DNA of 55,480 nt, taken from NCBI GenBank assembly GCA_019636815.1, contig JAHBWT010000015.1:1-55480 (forward strand). Direction: 5' to 3'. This stretch comes from Nitrospira sp. Lineage in GTDB: Bacteria > Nitrospirota > Nitrospiria > Nitrospirales > Nitrospiraceae. Positions 9,212 to 17,370 of this stretch are shown here, piece after piece (the stretch's first letter is position 1; each line of letters opens with the position of its first letter). The position numbers and the translations under genes were made by a program. The notes below the pieces were generated by a model. It was not told the origin of the DNA and ran no database searches. It saw only the letters and a list, made by a program, of their open reading frames with translations.

Positions 9212-10093
9212 TTAAAGCTTCTTCCTTACCTCCTTCCAATCCTTCGCCACCTTCGCCTTTCGCGGCACGTCGCCCTTCGTCGGTTCTGGCACCATGATTG
9301 CCGCGAGACGCCGTTGGAGAAATGCCTCGACGAAGGCTTTTGATCGACCGATTCCAATTTTTACGGTTTTCCAACCTGTCTCATGCAACTCGTCAATCTT
9401 GTCCCCCAAAACTTTTGTTTCAGCCGAGAGAGGCAGCACATAGCCAGCCGGAAACTTATGCGTCTTGAGCCATTCCCCCACCTCGGTGCTCACCCGAAAC
9501 CCATCCCTCCCTGGTGGCAACTGTGCGACATAGATGATTTGGTAATAAAACCGCGTGAGTTTTTCGAGTTCGTCCACCGCCTCCGGCAACGGCTTTCGCA
9601 CCGATTCAGAGCCGAGTCGGACATCAGGCACTCGACTGGGCGGGGGCATGTCCATGAGGGAAGAGAGTTCGATCATGAGAATGGGCTGTCGTTTCTCCCA
9701 GACCGCGAGATGGGCCTGACCTTCTGCGGGATCGACCCGTGAGCTCTTGCCGACCCGCACCTGAACCGACCTGACACCTTTCGCCGTAGGAGTATAGGTC
9801 AGGAATGCCCTTCCATCGCCGCCGGTCATGGCAGTGGCCAGGACATTCCCATCCACCACCAATTCGACCGGCTCCCCGCCCAGCGCGGTGCTGGCCACAA
9901 GACCTTTTCCGATCAGCTTGGCTTCAATGGCGGCCGGTTGATTTGGCGAGGTGAGTGCATCCTTCACAAGTACCGTTGCAACGGTCCTGTCGGCTGCTGC
10001 GAGCACAGCGCCGTTGAGGACAAGAGTGATGAAACCAACAAGGGAAAAAGAAATTTTAATGACGAGGACCCTGGCCGGTAACCACACAGCCAA
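9212..10093 (-). CDS. Exported protein with Ig-like domain and HAD/LNS2-like domain lacking the catalytic Asp
   Basis: 293 aa. A hydrophobic signal segment (about 10-32) ends at A-L-A-A-A. Residues about 40-130 look like a bacterial Ig-like domain (G-x-P-V-x-L-x-V-D-G, then T-x-G-D-G-x-A-x-x-x-Y-T-P). Residues about 140-285 resemble the lipin/LNS2 branch of the HAD fold: P-L-P-x-A-V-D-E-L, I-I-Y-V-A-Q, then E-W-L-K-T-H-K-F-P-A-G-Y. The strand that should hold DxDGT reads I-L-M-I-E-L-S-S-L, so the nucleophile Asp is absent. The start is TTG with AAGGG 4 nt upstream, 12 bp after bcp in the same direction. Confidence 0.55.
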   Translation of the reverse strand: MAVWLPARVLVIKISFSLVGFITLVLNGAVLAAADRTVATVLVKDALTSPNQPAAIEAKLIGKGLVASTALGGEPVELVVDGNVLATAMTGGDGRAFLTYTPTAKGVRSVQVRVGKSSRVDPAEGQAHLAVWEKRQPILMIELSSLMDMPPPSRVPDVRLGSESVRKPLPEAVDELEKLTRFYYQIIYVAQLPPGRDGFRVSTEVGEWLKTHKFPAGYVLPLSAETKVLGDKIDELHETGWKTVKIGIGRSKAFVEAFLQRRLAAIMVPEPTKGDVPRKAKVAKDWKEVRKKL

Positions 10094-10105
10094 TCAGCCC
10101 TTCCG

Positions 10106-10573
10106 CTACGCTTTCAGTGCCATGAGCACTTCGTCGGCATGCCCGTCGACTTTGACCTTCCGGAAAATCGCCTTCACCTTTCCCTCAGGATCGATGACGA
10201 ATGTGCTGCGTTCGATGCCCCAATACTTCTTCCCGTACATGTTCTTTTCTTTATAGACACCGTAGGCCTTGGAGATCCTGGCATCTTCATCGCTGAGCAG
10301 CGGAAAGGGCAGTCCGAATTTCTTGATGAACTTCTGGTGAGACTCCTTGCCGTCCAAACTGACGCCGACGATCATGCCGCCTGCCCGCAGAATCTGTGAC
10401 TCGACATCGCGAAAATCACACGACTCTTTCGTGCATCCCGGCGTATCGTCCTTGGGATAGAAGTACAACACGACCTGTTTTCCCTTGAAGCTGTCCAAGG
10501 TCACGATCTTCCCCTGTTGATCTGGAATCGCGAGTTCCGGTGCCTTGTCCCCGATTGCGAGTGCTTTGCTCAT
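10106..10573 (-). CDS. bcp: Thiol peroxiredoxin, PrxQ/Bcp family
   Basis: 155 aa. The peroxidatic Cys is C47 in P-K-D-D-T-P-G-C-T and a second Cys (C52) lies five residues on, the atypical 2-Cys PrxQ arrangement. Downstream FxLLSD and the C-terminal G-K-V-x-x-x-x-x-x-V complete the fold. It reduces H2O2 and alkyl hydroperoxides using thioredoxin. The frame is open to 10789, but AAGGATGG precedes the ATG at 10573. It lies mid-operon between the TPR lipoprotein and the HAD-like protein. Confidence 0.92.
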   Translation of the reverse strand: MSKALAIGDKAPELAIPDQQGKIVTLDSFKGKQVVLYFYPKDDTPGCTKESCDFRDVESQILRAGGMIVGVSLDGKESHQKFIKKFGLPFPLLSDEDARISKAYGVYKEKNMYGKKYWGIERSTFVIDPEGKVKAIFRKVKVDGHADEVLMALKA

Positions 10574-10595
10574 ACATCCATCCTTACGTAAGGGA

Positions 10596-11051
10596 TTAAT
10601 AGCCACCGGACGTGCCGGTCCCGAATGCCGATCGCTTGGGTGAAAAGGGTTTGAGTGTCGCTTTGTTTTTGTTTTCTGGATTTCCGTAGGGCGACAACGC
10701 CGGCGAGTCCCAAATGATCTTATCACCGGGAGCCAGATCGGCCGCCTCCAAAAAATGCCGTCGAGCGACTGCCGAATCACCGAGCGCATTCAACGCCAGT
10801 GCATAGTTGTAGTGTGCTTGACCGGATTGCGGTGCCTCGGCAACCGCCTGCTCAAAATAGTGCTTTGCGTCCTCATACTGTTGAGTCTGATACGCGTGAG
10901 TCCCCTGTTCGGTCAGGGCCGTCGCCTGAGGCTTGACATCGCCGCCAAGGACGAGCGGGACCAGCGGTTTCCGTTTGTGCGAACAGGCCGTCGTCGCAAC
11001 CAGCACCAGCACGACTCCCAGAATCACGAACCGTCGAATCGTCTGTTCCAT
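10596..11051 (-). CDS. TPR-containing lipoprotein
   Basis: 151 aa. The signal peptide ends in a lipobox with C23 (V-A-T-T-A-C). Two tetratricopeptide-like repeats follow (about 47-115; A-x-x-x-Y-x-x-A-x-x-x-F-x-x-A, then A-H-Y-N-Y-A-L-A-L-N-A-L-G). The Pro/Lys/Ser-rich tail is likely disordered. It is probably anchored to the inner leaflet of the outer membrane as a protein-interaction scaffold. Confidence 0.75.
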   Translation of the reverse strand: MEQTIRRFVILGVVLVLVATTACSHKRKPLVPLVLGGDVKPQATALTEQGTHAYQTQQYEDAKHYFEQAVAEAPQSGQAHYNYALALNALGDSAVARRHFLEAADLAPGDKIIWDSPALSPYGNPENKNKATLKPFSPKRSAFGTGTSGGY

Positions 11052-11069
11052 GCGATCCTACCTCTGTCA

Positions 11070-11345
11070 TTAGGATTTCGACTGCTTGCGTGTTTCTTCC
11101 TCATAGGTTTTCCGATACAGCACGTCCCACTCAGCGCTCCCTTCGACAATACCTTTTGAATACGAGGCTAACTTGGCTCTGACTTTTTGCTCGATGTCCC
11201 GTTCCTGCGCCAGTTCGATCCCCAGTACTCGCTTGATCTCTTTCAACACCCGTTCTTCGGAGCTGATGATTGTGGATCGACGATGGCTTTTGACGGCCGT
11301 GAGAATGACATGCGAGAGATGGCTAACTTTATCTTCACTCAGCAT
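11070..11345 (-). CDS. DUF507 family protein (paralogue A)
   Basis: 91 aa starting at MLSEDKVSHLSH, the canonical DUF507 N-terminus (M-x-L-S-E/K-x-x-V-x-H). The later R-x-K-L-A-S-Y-S-K-G-I-x-E-G-S-x-E-W-D-x-L-Y-R-K segment is also typical. The protein is alpha-helical and highly charged; function unknown. A close paralogue (11421-11702) lies immediately upstream. The longer frame to 11393 is not supported. Confidence 0.75.
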   Translation of the reverse strand: MLSEDKVSHLSHVILTAVKSHRRSTIISSEERVLKEIKRVLGIELAQERDIEQKVRAKLASYSKGIVEGSAEWDVLYRKTYEEETRKQSKS

Positions 11346-11420
11346 GACAAGCCTGCATGTGCTCCCTGAAAGTCTGTCCGACACCAGATCCATCGCACAG
11401 TCGCGGACGTCTCACGACCT

Positions 11421-11702
11421 TTACAGAATGAGGCCTCGTTCGCGCACCAACTTCTGCTTCACCATCTGAAACATCTTCTGATAATCGACCTGTCCCTGCT
11501 CGATTTGTTGTTCATAGGCCTTCAACAGCTGCCGCACTTCCGCGTTGACTCGATCTTCCAACGACAGCTCGTGTGTGATCGCCTGTTCGAGGTCTTCCAC
11601 AAACGTCCTGCGTTCGCCCGTGAGTGCAATGTGCCCTTCCGCTTGGAGATGCCCAGCCAGACTTTCCGCCATGTGTCGTACACGCTCTTTCGAGAGTCGC
11701 AT
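11421..11702 (-). CDS. DUF507 family protein (paralogue B)
   Basis: 93 aa, beginning M-R-L-S-K-E-R-V-R-H-M, the same motif as the neighbour, with a helical charged body and a K-x-K-L-V-R-E-R-G end. Tandem DUF507 genes of this kind are usually adjacent and co-directional; here they sit between the cyclophilin-like gene (5 bp upstream) and the TPR lipoprotein. Function unknown. Confidence 0.75.
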   Translation of the reverse strand: MRLSKERVRHMAESLAGHLQAEGHIALTGERRTFVEDLEQAITHELSLEDRVNAEVRQLLKAYEQQIEQGQVDYQKMFQMVKQKLVRERGLIL

Positions 11703-11707
11703 CGCGC

Positions 11708-12091
11708 TTATGCCGGCTCAAGAAAGATCGTCGAGGTGTCCATAACGTGTCGCAGTTGCGTCGCATCACCGACGATCTTCCCAATGATATTGACTCGATC
11801 CGCAGGAACAGGATCGGCTCCTACGCTCATTGGCGTTCTGCCAAAAAAAATGGCCAACACCTGCCCTGCTCCCCACAATGCGATGTCGCCGACCTTCACC
11901 TGAGTAGTCGCCGTTTCCCGATGATCGCGGACGCCCGGGATTGGGAAATAGAACTCCTCGCCCCACGTATTGATCGCGGCCTTCACCGGAAGCGCCGCGT
12001 AGACCTGGTCCGCCGTCTTGGTCTTTCGAAGTTCAGCCTCCAACCGCACGCTCCCCACGGTGATACGAATTCGCTTCACTGGGTCCGTCAT
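11708..12091 (-). CDS. Cyclophilin-like fold protein (DUF369/TM1367 type)
   Basis: 127 aa. Sequence signatures include I-R-I-T-V-G-S-V-x-L-E-A-E-L, a central N-T-W-G-E-E-F-Y-F, V-G-D-I-A-L-W, I-F-F-G-R-T-P-M-S and V-N-I-I-G-K-I-V-G-D, all characteristic of the small bacterial cyclophilin-like (PF04126) fold. Catalytic isomerase residues are not conserved in this family and its role is unknown. Start chosen at the ATG before the first beta strand; the frame is open to a TTG at 12124. It appears to head the minus-strand operon that runs to 9212. Confidence 0.7.
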   Translation of the reverse strand: MTDPVKRIRITVGSVRLEAELRKTKTADQVYAALPVKAAINTWGEEFYFPIPGVRDHRETATTQVKVGDIALWGAGQVLAIFFGRTPMSVGADPVPADRVNIIGKIVGDATQLRHVMDTSTIFLEPA

Positions 12092-12193
12092 GTCAGGATA
12101 GATCTCAGACAGCACGCCATTCAATGGCTTTTATATTCTCCCTGCGAACTCTAGCTTGTCTCCTACATGAAATCAAGGCTACAATCCGCGACC

Positions 12194-12985
12194 ATGCTCA
12201 CCTCCAGCTTCATCTTTCTTCCGGGAGTGGGACCGGCCACCGAGCGTCGATGGTGGGACGAAGGCCTGCTAGACTGGAATATGTTCCTGAACCAATCGTC
12301 CGTCCCTGGCGTTTCCGCCGGCCGCAAGCACTGGTATGACAGTGAACTCCGGACAGCGCGAGATCTACTCGACAACGGACATTTTCACTCGGTTGCGACG
12401 CAACTCCCTCGGTGTGAACATTGGCGGCTCTATGAAACGTGCCGATCCCGCACGGGTTTTCTCGATATTGAAACGACCGGTTCATCCCCTGGGCCGGGCG
12501 ATGTAACGGTTGTCGGACTTCATCGTAACGGAACGACTGTCAGCCTGGTGCAGGACGAAAGCTTGACATCCGAGCACTTGCAAATGGAACTTGATCAATG
12601 CGATCTGCTCGTCACATTTTTCGGATCGGTCTTCGATGTCCCCTATCTCCGGACTACATTCCCGGCACTCCGTTTTCCTCCCTTGCACTTTGATCTCTGT
12701 TTTAGTGCGCGACGGCTTGCCATGCGCGGAGGGCTCAAACACATTGAACGAGAACTGGGGATTAACCGACAGGCGAACATCAGTCATCTGGATGGCTCCG
12801 ACGCCGTCCGACTCTGGCTTGAATGGCGCCGAGGTGACGCCATGGCGCGTGAAACGCTCTTGACCTACAACCGAGCGGACACCGAAAACCTCGTCGCCCT
12901 CGCGGGCCGATTGTATGAGGATATGATCTCGCGCTTCGGTCCGTCACCTCTCTCGCCTCCCCTTCAATCGGCATATTCCCGATGA
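12194..12985 (+). CDS. RNase H-like 3'-5' exonuclease domain protein (YprB-like)
   Basis: 263 aa. An N-terminal L-P-G-V-G-P-x-T-E helix-hairpin text (10-18) is followed by an RNase H-like exonuclease core: FLDIETTG with D91 and E93, a second acidic site at D148 in FDVPYL, and D-x-E-N-L near the end (YNRADTENL). These are the DEDD residues of the YprB family. The substrate is probably DNA or RNA ends; not known. An ATG at 12167 is possible, but the family usually starts near M-L-x-x-S-F-I. It overlaps the PP2C gene by 4 bp, suggesting coupling. Confidence 0.75.
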   Translation: MLTSSFIFLPGVGPATERRWWDEGLLDWNMFLNQSSVPGVSAGRKHWYDSELRTARDLLDNGHFHSVATQLPRCEHWRLYETCRSRTGFLDIETTGSSPGPGDVTVVGLHRNGTTVSLVQDESLTSEHLQMELDQCDLLVTFFGSVFDVPYLRTTFPALRFPPLHFDLCFSARRLAMRGGLKHIERELGINRQANISHLDGSDAVRLWLEWRRGDAMARETLLTYNRADTENLVALAGRLYEDMISRFGPSPLSPPLQSAYSR

Positions 12986-13737
12986 ACGGCTGGATCGGCA
13001 TCGGTCGCAGCGAGGTGGGCCGTGTCCGTACCGTGAACCAAGATGCCTTCGCAGTGATCGATCCGTACGGAGTCTGGGCCGTCGCGGATGGAATGGGCGG
13101 CCATATCGGAGGGGACATCGCAGCTCAAACAGCCATCCAAACCGTCGAATCCCAAGCCGCATCATTGAGCGAAGCACTTCGTGGCAGTCACACTCCGCCG
13201 ACAGAAGTATTGACGGAACTGATCGGACGAGCCCACGAGGCCATTCTCGATCGAACTAGACCACAACCGAAACTGAAAGGAATGGGGACCACGATCGTGC
13301 TGCTCGCCATTGTTCCCGCGCCCGATCCGGTGGCGCACCTCGCCCATGTCGGAGACAGTCGCGCCTATCGGCTTCGATCCGGCTCGCTGACTCCATTAAC
13401 CAAAGATCATAGTTTGATCGAAAAGTACCTGGCGCGTGGGATCCTCACTCCCTTAACCGCCAAGACTCATCCCGAACGGCATGTCCTGACCCGCGCGCTG
13501 GGGATCCCGGCATCGGCCACGCCGACCATTACCGCCTTCCCGATACAGGAAGACGATCTTGTGCTGCTCTGCTCGGATGGCCTCACGAAGATGCTGGAGG
13601 ATGACCACATTCAACGCATTCTTGTCCAAAACGAGCCGGACCCCACCCATCTCTGCAATCGGTTAGTGACGGCAGCACTCGATCGCGGTGGCGAAGACAA
13701 CGTGACGGTCGTGGTCGTTGCTCATCGACCGTCCTAG
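12982..13737 (+). CDS. PP2C-type serine/threonine protein phosphatase
   Basis: 251 aa, a complete PP2C domain. Motifs: R-T-V-N-Q-D21, V-A-D36-G-M-G-G-H, H-V-G-D-S-R-A-Y-R, L-L-C-S-D-G-L and G-G-E-D-N-V-T-V-V, covering the metal-binding aspartates. It should be a cytoplasmic Mn/Mg-dependent phosphatase acting on Ser/Thr-phosphorylated proteins. No cognate kinase gene is in the window. Its ATG overlaps the end of the YprB-like gene (ATGA junction). Confidence 0.9.
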   Translation: MNGWIGIGRSEVGRVRTVNQDAFAVIDPYGVWAVADGMGGHIGGDIAAQTAIQTVESQAASLSEALRGSHTPPTEVLTELIGRAHEAILDRTRPQPKLKGMGTTIVLLAIVPAPDPVAHLAHVGDSRAYRLRSGSLTPLTKDHSLIEKYLARGILTPLTAKTHPERHVLTRALGIPASATPTITAFPIQEDDLVLLCSDGLTKMLEDDHIQRILVQNEPDPTHLCNRLVTAALDRGGEDNVTVVVVAHRPS

Positions 13738-13822
13738 ATCCACATGGCAGTTGACATGTTTCATCAGGCCGTGTACGTTTCCCGGTTGTCTTCCCCTTGC
13801 CACACCTATAATGGAGACCCGT

Positions 13823-14701
13823 ATGCGCCATCGGGAGTCGTTCGTCTGCGCAGGCTTGCTCCTGCTCTCGAGTATCGCGGCATCAGCCATCGCCTCAGAA
13901 CCCTCCGACCCAGAAACCGCCATTCGCCAGATGGTACGCGCGAACGCCGAAAAAGATCTCCCGACGCTGTCCCGCCTCATGGCACACGATGCCGACATCG
14001 TGAGTTACTCCGTCGGCGGGCGAAAATACGTCGGCTGGCCAGAGTTTGAGCGTGAAATGCGTGAGGAGTTCCTCAACACCAAGAAGATCGAGATTCCGAT
14101 CACCGAACTCAAGGTTTGGACCAAAGGGGACATAGCCTGGTTTACGATGGAACTCGACTATACCCGCTATGTCGGCGAGGGCTCAGAAGTCAAGCGAACC
14201 GTGTTGCCATTAAGAGAAACCGGTGTGCTCGAACGCCGCGCCGGGCGATGGCAGCTCCTGTCGTGGCATGAATCGTTTCGATCGGCTCAGCTGGGTGGTC
14301 CTCTTGCGTCTCCCTCCGCAACCGCCGGATCACATCGCCTTGTCAGCGATGCCGCTTCGACGGCGATGCCGGATGTCAGCGGAGAATGGGAAATCCTCGA
14401 AGTCGAAGACGAAAAACGATATAAGGCTACATTGGACAAGAGCGGGAACGGTCCCTATACCCAACACGGTGGACGGTTCGTGACCACCAAATTCGCTGAC
14501 CGGCTCTGGCAAGGCACGTGGCAACAGCCAGGAAATGATCGCGAAGGCGGCTTTGAAGTGCTCCTCTCGGAGGACGGCACCGAGGCGAACGGAATATGGT
14601 GGTATTCACGTGTGGGCAATCATAAGAATATTCCCCCTCGAGAACACGGCGGCACCTATCAATGGAAAAAACTGACGCCGAAGCCGGCAAATGCCCAATG
14701 A
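13823..14701 (+). CDS. Secreted SnoaL/NTF2-like domain protein with C-terminal beta domain
   Basis: 292 aa. The signal peptide is residues 1-24 (ends A-S-A-I-A-S). Residues about 28-135 have the DUF4440/SnoaL layout (A-I-R-Q-M-V-R-A-N-A-E-K-D-L, then W-x-x-F-E-R-E-M-R, and G-D-I-A-W-F-T-M-E near the third strand, ending G-R-W-Q-L-L-S-W-H). A second beta-rich domain (about 165-285) is unassigned. GGAG sits 6 nt before the ATG at 13823, so upstream starts are rejected. Function unknown; periplasmic. Confidence 0.7.
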   Translation: MRHRESFVCAGLLLLSSIAASAIASEPSDPETAIRQMVRANAEKDLPTLSRLMAHDADIVSYSVGGRKYVGWPEFEREMREEFLNTKKIEIPITELKVWTKGDIAWFTMELDYTRYVGEGSEVKRTVLPLRETGVLERRAGRWQLLSWHESFRSAQLGGPLASPSATAGSHRLVSDAASTAMPDVSGEWEILEVEDEKRYKATLDKSGNGPYTQHGGRFVTTKFADRLWQGTWQQPGNDREGGFEVLLSEDGTEANGIWWYSRVGNHKNIPPREHGGTYQWKKLTPKPANAQ

Positions 14702-14785
14702 GCCAATTCGAACCTGTTCCTACCATACATAATCGATTCGGAGCCAGGTCCCAACTCACCGTTTTCACTTCATGGGGGAGGTCTT

Positions 14786-15787
14786 ATGCGCAGATTTCTT
14801 GTTCCTCTGATCGCGACCGTTTTCATGGTTACATCGGCATACGCCGATGGAGGCCACAATCACCATGCCGTACCCACGTTGAAAAAGCGGGTTGGTTCAA
14901 AAATTACGTATGGAGAGAACTCTGCAACTCTGACCTTCGGTCCGATTGATCTTCCGGCCGGCCATACCGAAGGCGACATGGGCGACTCCATGCCTCGATT
15001 CAACTTTCAGTTGCCTGAAGACAAGTATTTGATCGGCTTCAAGTCGGCCCTTTCCACGGTCGACGGGAAGGAATTGCCCCGAAACTATCTGCACCACATT
15101 TTGATGATCAACAACAGCCAACCCAGTCTGTCATGCCCCGGCGAACCACTCTTCTTTGGGGGAGCCGGACTGGAGATGGCCGAAACCCAATTTCCCGACG
15201 GATACGGCGTCAAACTTGCCAAGGATGATAAATTGATGACGGTCGTCGCGTTCTACCATGGCGCTCCCCCCACTAAGAACGTGATCGCCACCTTTACGAT
15301 GTACTTTGCGCCGAAATCGAAACCGATCCACGCGATGAACATCTATCAGGTGGGCGTCAATATCGTCTGTTTCACGAAGTTCGGCGATCGTCCCGCGGAT
15401 CAGACCGACGAAGGAATCGAGATCCGGCCCGGTGTGCAAGTTCATACGGCGCCATTGAAGTTTTCCTCCGATGGTTGCGTCAAGTTTGCGTATCCGCACG
15501 GCCATGACGAATTGCTGATGATCGCCTTGGAGAACAAGACGAAGAAACAGACCCTGCTCAGGACTGTCCCGGATGTTGAACGAGACGGAACACTCCGCGA
15601 ATTCCTCCCTCATCAGGTCTACAAAGATGGCCAGGGATTTTCCATCTCCAAGGATGATGATTATGAAATGGTGATGGTCCACCACCACCTTCTGCAGAAA
15701 ACTGAGCTCCAGCACGGAATGGGCAACTATTTGCTTTACATGACTCCGGGCTCTTGCTCGTCGCAGAACGCATCAGTTGCCCATTAG
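14786..15787 (+). CDS. Secreted protein resembling copper type II monooxygenase / Nod19-type domains
   Basis: 333 aa with a clean signal peptide (1-20, ends S-A-Y-A) and GGGGGAGG just before the start. After cleavage come D-G-G-H-N-H-H, then several His pairs in beta text: N-Y-L-H-H-I-L-M, F-Y-H-G-A-P, A-Y-P-H-G-H-D-E and M-V-H-H-H-L. Spaced His-x-His and Met positions in a tandem jelly-roll arrangement resemble PHM-type ascorbate-dependent copper monooxygenases or plant Nod19-like proteins. That assignment is by motif resemblance only. Confidence 0.45.
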   Translation: MRRFLVPLIATVFMVTSAYADGGHNHHAVPTLKKRVGSKITYGENSATLTFGPIDLPAGHTEGDMGDSMPRFNFQLPEDKYLIGFKSALSTVDGKELPRNYLHHILMINNSQPSLSCPGEPLFFGGAGLEMAETQFPDGYGVKLAKDDKLMTVVAFYHGAPPTKNVIATFTMYFAPKSKPIHAMNIYQVGVNIVCFTKFGDRPADQTDEGIEIRPGVQVHTAPLKFSSDGCVKFAYPHGHDELLMIALENKTKKQTLLRTVPDVERDGTLREFLPHQVYKDGQGFSISKDDDYEMVMVHHHLLQKTELQHGMGNYLLYMTPGSCSSQNASVAH

Positions 15788-15800
15788 AAATTGTTTCATT

Positions 15801-15833
15801 GCGCCCACCGGTTCCTGCTCGGCCGGTGGGTGC
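15801..15833 (+). terminator. Terminator-type hairpin after the secreted protein
   Basis: GCGCCCACCGG pairs with CCGGTGGGTGC (11 bp with one G-T pair) around an 11-nt loop, 13 bp after the stop at 15787. The T-tract that follows is short (TCTTCC). Nothing else is recognisable between it and the kinase start at 16079. Confidence 0.55.
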
Positions 15834-16078
15834 TCTTCCCCCTCCACAGCATAGTCCAGCCAAAAGCTTTCTCGATATCTTGAAGCCAATCGTGGCTCAT
15901 TCACCAGCCACTTCAGGCTCCAATTCTGGCGATCCGCCCTCCTATCTCTGCGTAAATTCCTAAATCCTTTAGGTGAAACGGTGCTTGGCATGTATACTCA
16001 TCACACTAGTGATCATACGTATTCAACTTTTCACAACCTACGAACCGATGGCCGCATGATGCCCTGCTCGTCACACCC

Positions 16079-17356
16079 ATGACAATCGCCAAATCTCTTC
16101 AGTCGACCATGCCAAAACTGGACCTGCGGTCGCTCAAAAAACTGACGCACTTCATACAAGATCTGGGACACCCCACCAAGCTACCCGTCATCGCGGAGCG
16201 CATTCTTGTGGGGTTTTTGGAAATCTCCCAGCGCTCTCATGGGACCCTGTATTTACTTGATCATGACCATGAAAGATATTGCCATGTGCTTTCCCATGGA
16301 GCGCTTGATACAATTGCCGCACCTCCTACCATTGCGTGCTCCCATCCGCTCGTCCAGAACCTCGTTCGAGGCCACCAGATCCTTAATGCTTCCAATCCCG
16401 CCTTCGTGCGTCCGATGGTCTCCCGCGAGACTACCGCGGATAGTCCGTTCGGCACGGTTCCCGTGAACCTGGCCATTCCGCTGTTGAGTCGAGGGCGTAT
16501 GATCGCGTTTATTGCATCCCAATCTCAAACGGAAGCCCCTGTTCTCACTCCTTTGACAAGAGAACTCTTAATGGCCATGTCTCAGAGTGCCGCCAATGCG
16601 CTCGATTCTTTCCTCATTTATGAGGATCTCCGTCAATCGCAAACCCTGATGCGCCGCACCGATCGATTGCGCTCGTTGGAAATTATCGCCGGTGGTTTTG
16701 CGCACGAGATCCGAAATCCACTTACTTCGATCAAGACTTTCATTCAACTGGCTCCCGAGCGGAAAGATGATAGCCAGTTCATCGGAGAATTCAGCCGAAT
16801 CGTGCTCGATGACGTCAACCGAATCGAGCGTTTGATCCAAGAGATTCTCGACTATGCGCGCTATATGGAATCGAAATTGACCGACGAGGACCTGAATGAG
16901 ATCGTCTCATCATGCGTCTACTTCGTCCAAATACAGGCAGATCGGCGGGGGATCAAGATTGAAAAAGAGTTGGCGTCCGAGCTTCCTCGTGGCATGTTAG
17001 ATCGGCAACAGATTCAACAGGTCATTCTCAACCTCCTTTTGAATGCAATGGATGCCATCGGCGAGAATTCCGGTACGATCCGCGTGCGAACCCATCGGCT
17101 CCAGCAACCTGACGGACAAGAATGGGCGTACATCGAAATCGAAGATACTGGCCTGGGAATCTCGGCGGAGCACCTTAACCACATCTTCGACCCATTCTTT
17201 ACCACCAAACACTCAAGCGCCTTCAACGAGGGCACCGGCCTGGGCCTGACCATCGTGCACCAGATCATTCAAGAACACCGAGGAAACATTCGAGTCCAAA
17301 GTACTGAAGGAGTTGGCACGATATTCCACATCCAACTTCCATGTCATCGCTCATAG
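16079..17356 (+). CDS. GAF-domain sensor histidine kinase
   Basis: 425 aa, no membrane segment, so cytoplasmic. GAF-like region at about 25-180, then the dimerisation/phosphoacceptor box with H209 (GFAHEIRNPL), N box N-L-L-L-N-A-M-D-A-I, G1 D-T-G-L-G-I, an F-box (F-D-P-F-F-T-T-K) and G2 G-T-G-L-G-L. It overlaps or nearly abuts the sigma-54-type regulator that follows, making that protein its likely partner. The start has no clear ribosome binding site; M11 is an alternative. Confidence 0.88.
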   Translation: MTIAKSLQSTMPKLDLRSLKKLTHFIQDLGHPTKLPVIAERILVGFLEISQRSHGTLYLLDHDHERYCHVLSHGALDTIAAPPTIACSHPLVQNLVRGHQILNASNPAFVRPMVSRETTADSPFGTVPVNLAIPLLSRGRMIAFIASQSQTEAPVLTPLTRELLMAMSQSAANALDSFLIYEDLRQSQTLMRRTDRLRSLEIIAGGFAHEIRNPLTSIKTFIQLAPERKDDSQFIGEFSRIVLDDVNRIERLIQEILDYARYMESKLTDEDLNEIVSSCVYFVQIQADRRGIKIEKELASELPRGMLDRQQIQQVILNLLLNAMDAIGENSGTIRVRTHRLQQPDGQEWAYIEIEDTGLGISAEHLNHIFDPFFTTKHSSAFNEGTGLGLTIVHQIIQEHRGNIRVQSTEGVGTIFHIQLPCHRS

Positions 17357-17370
17357 AACGTCAGGAGTCC

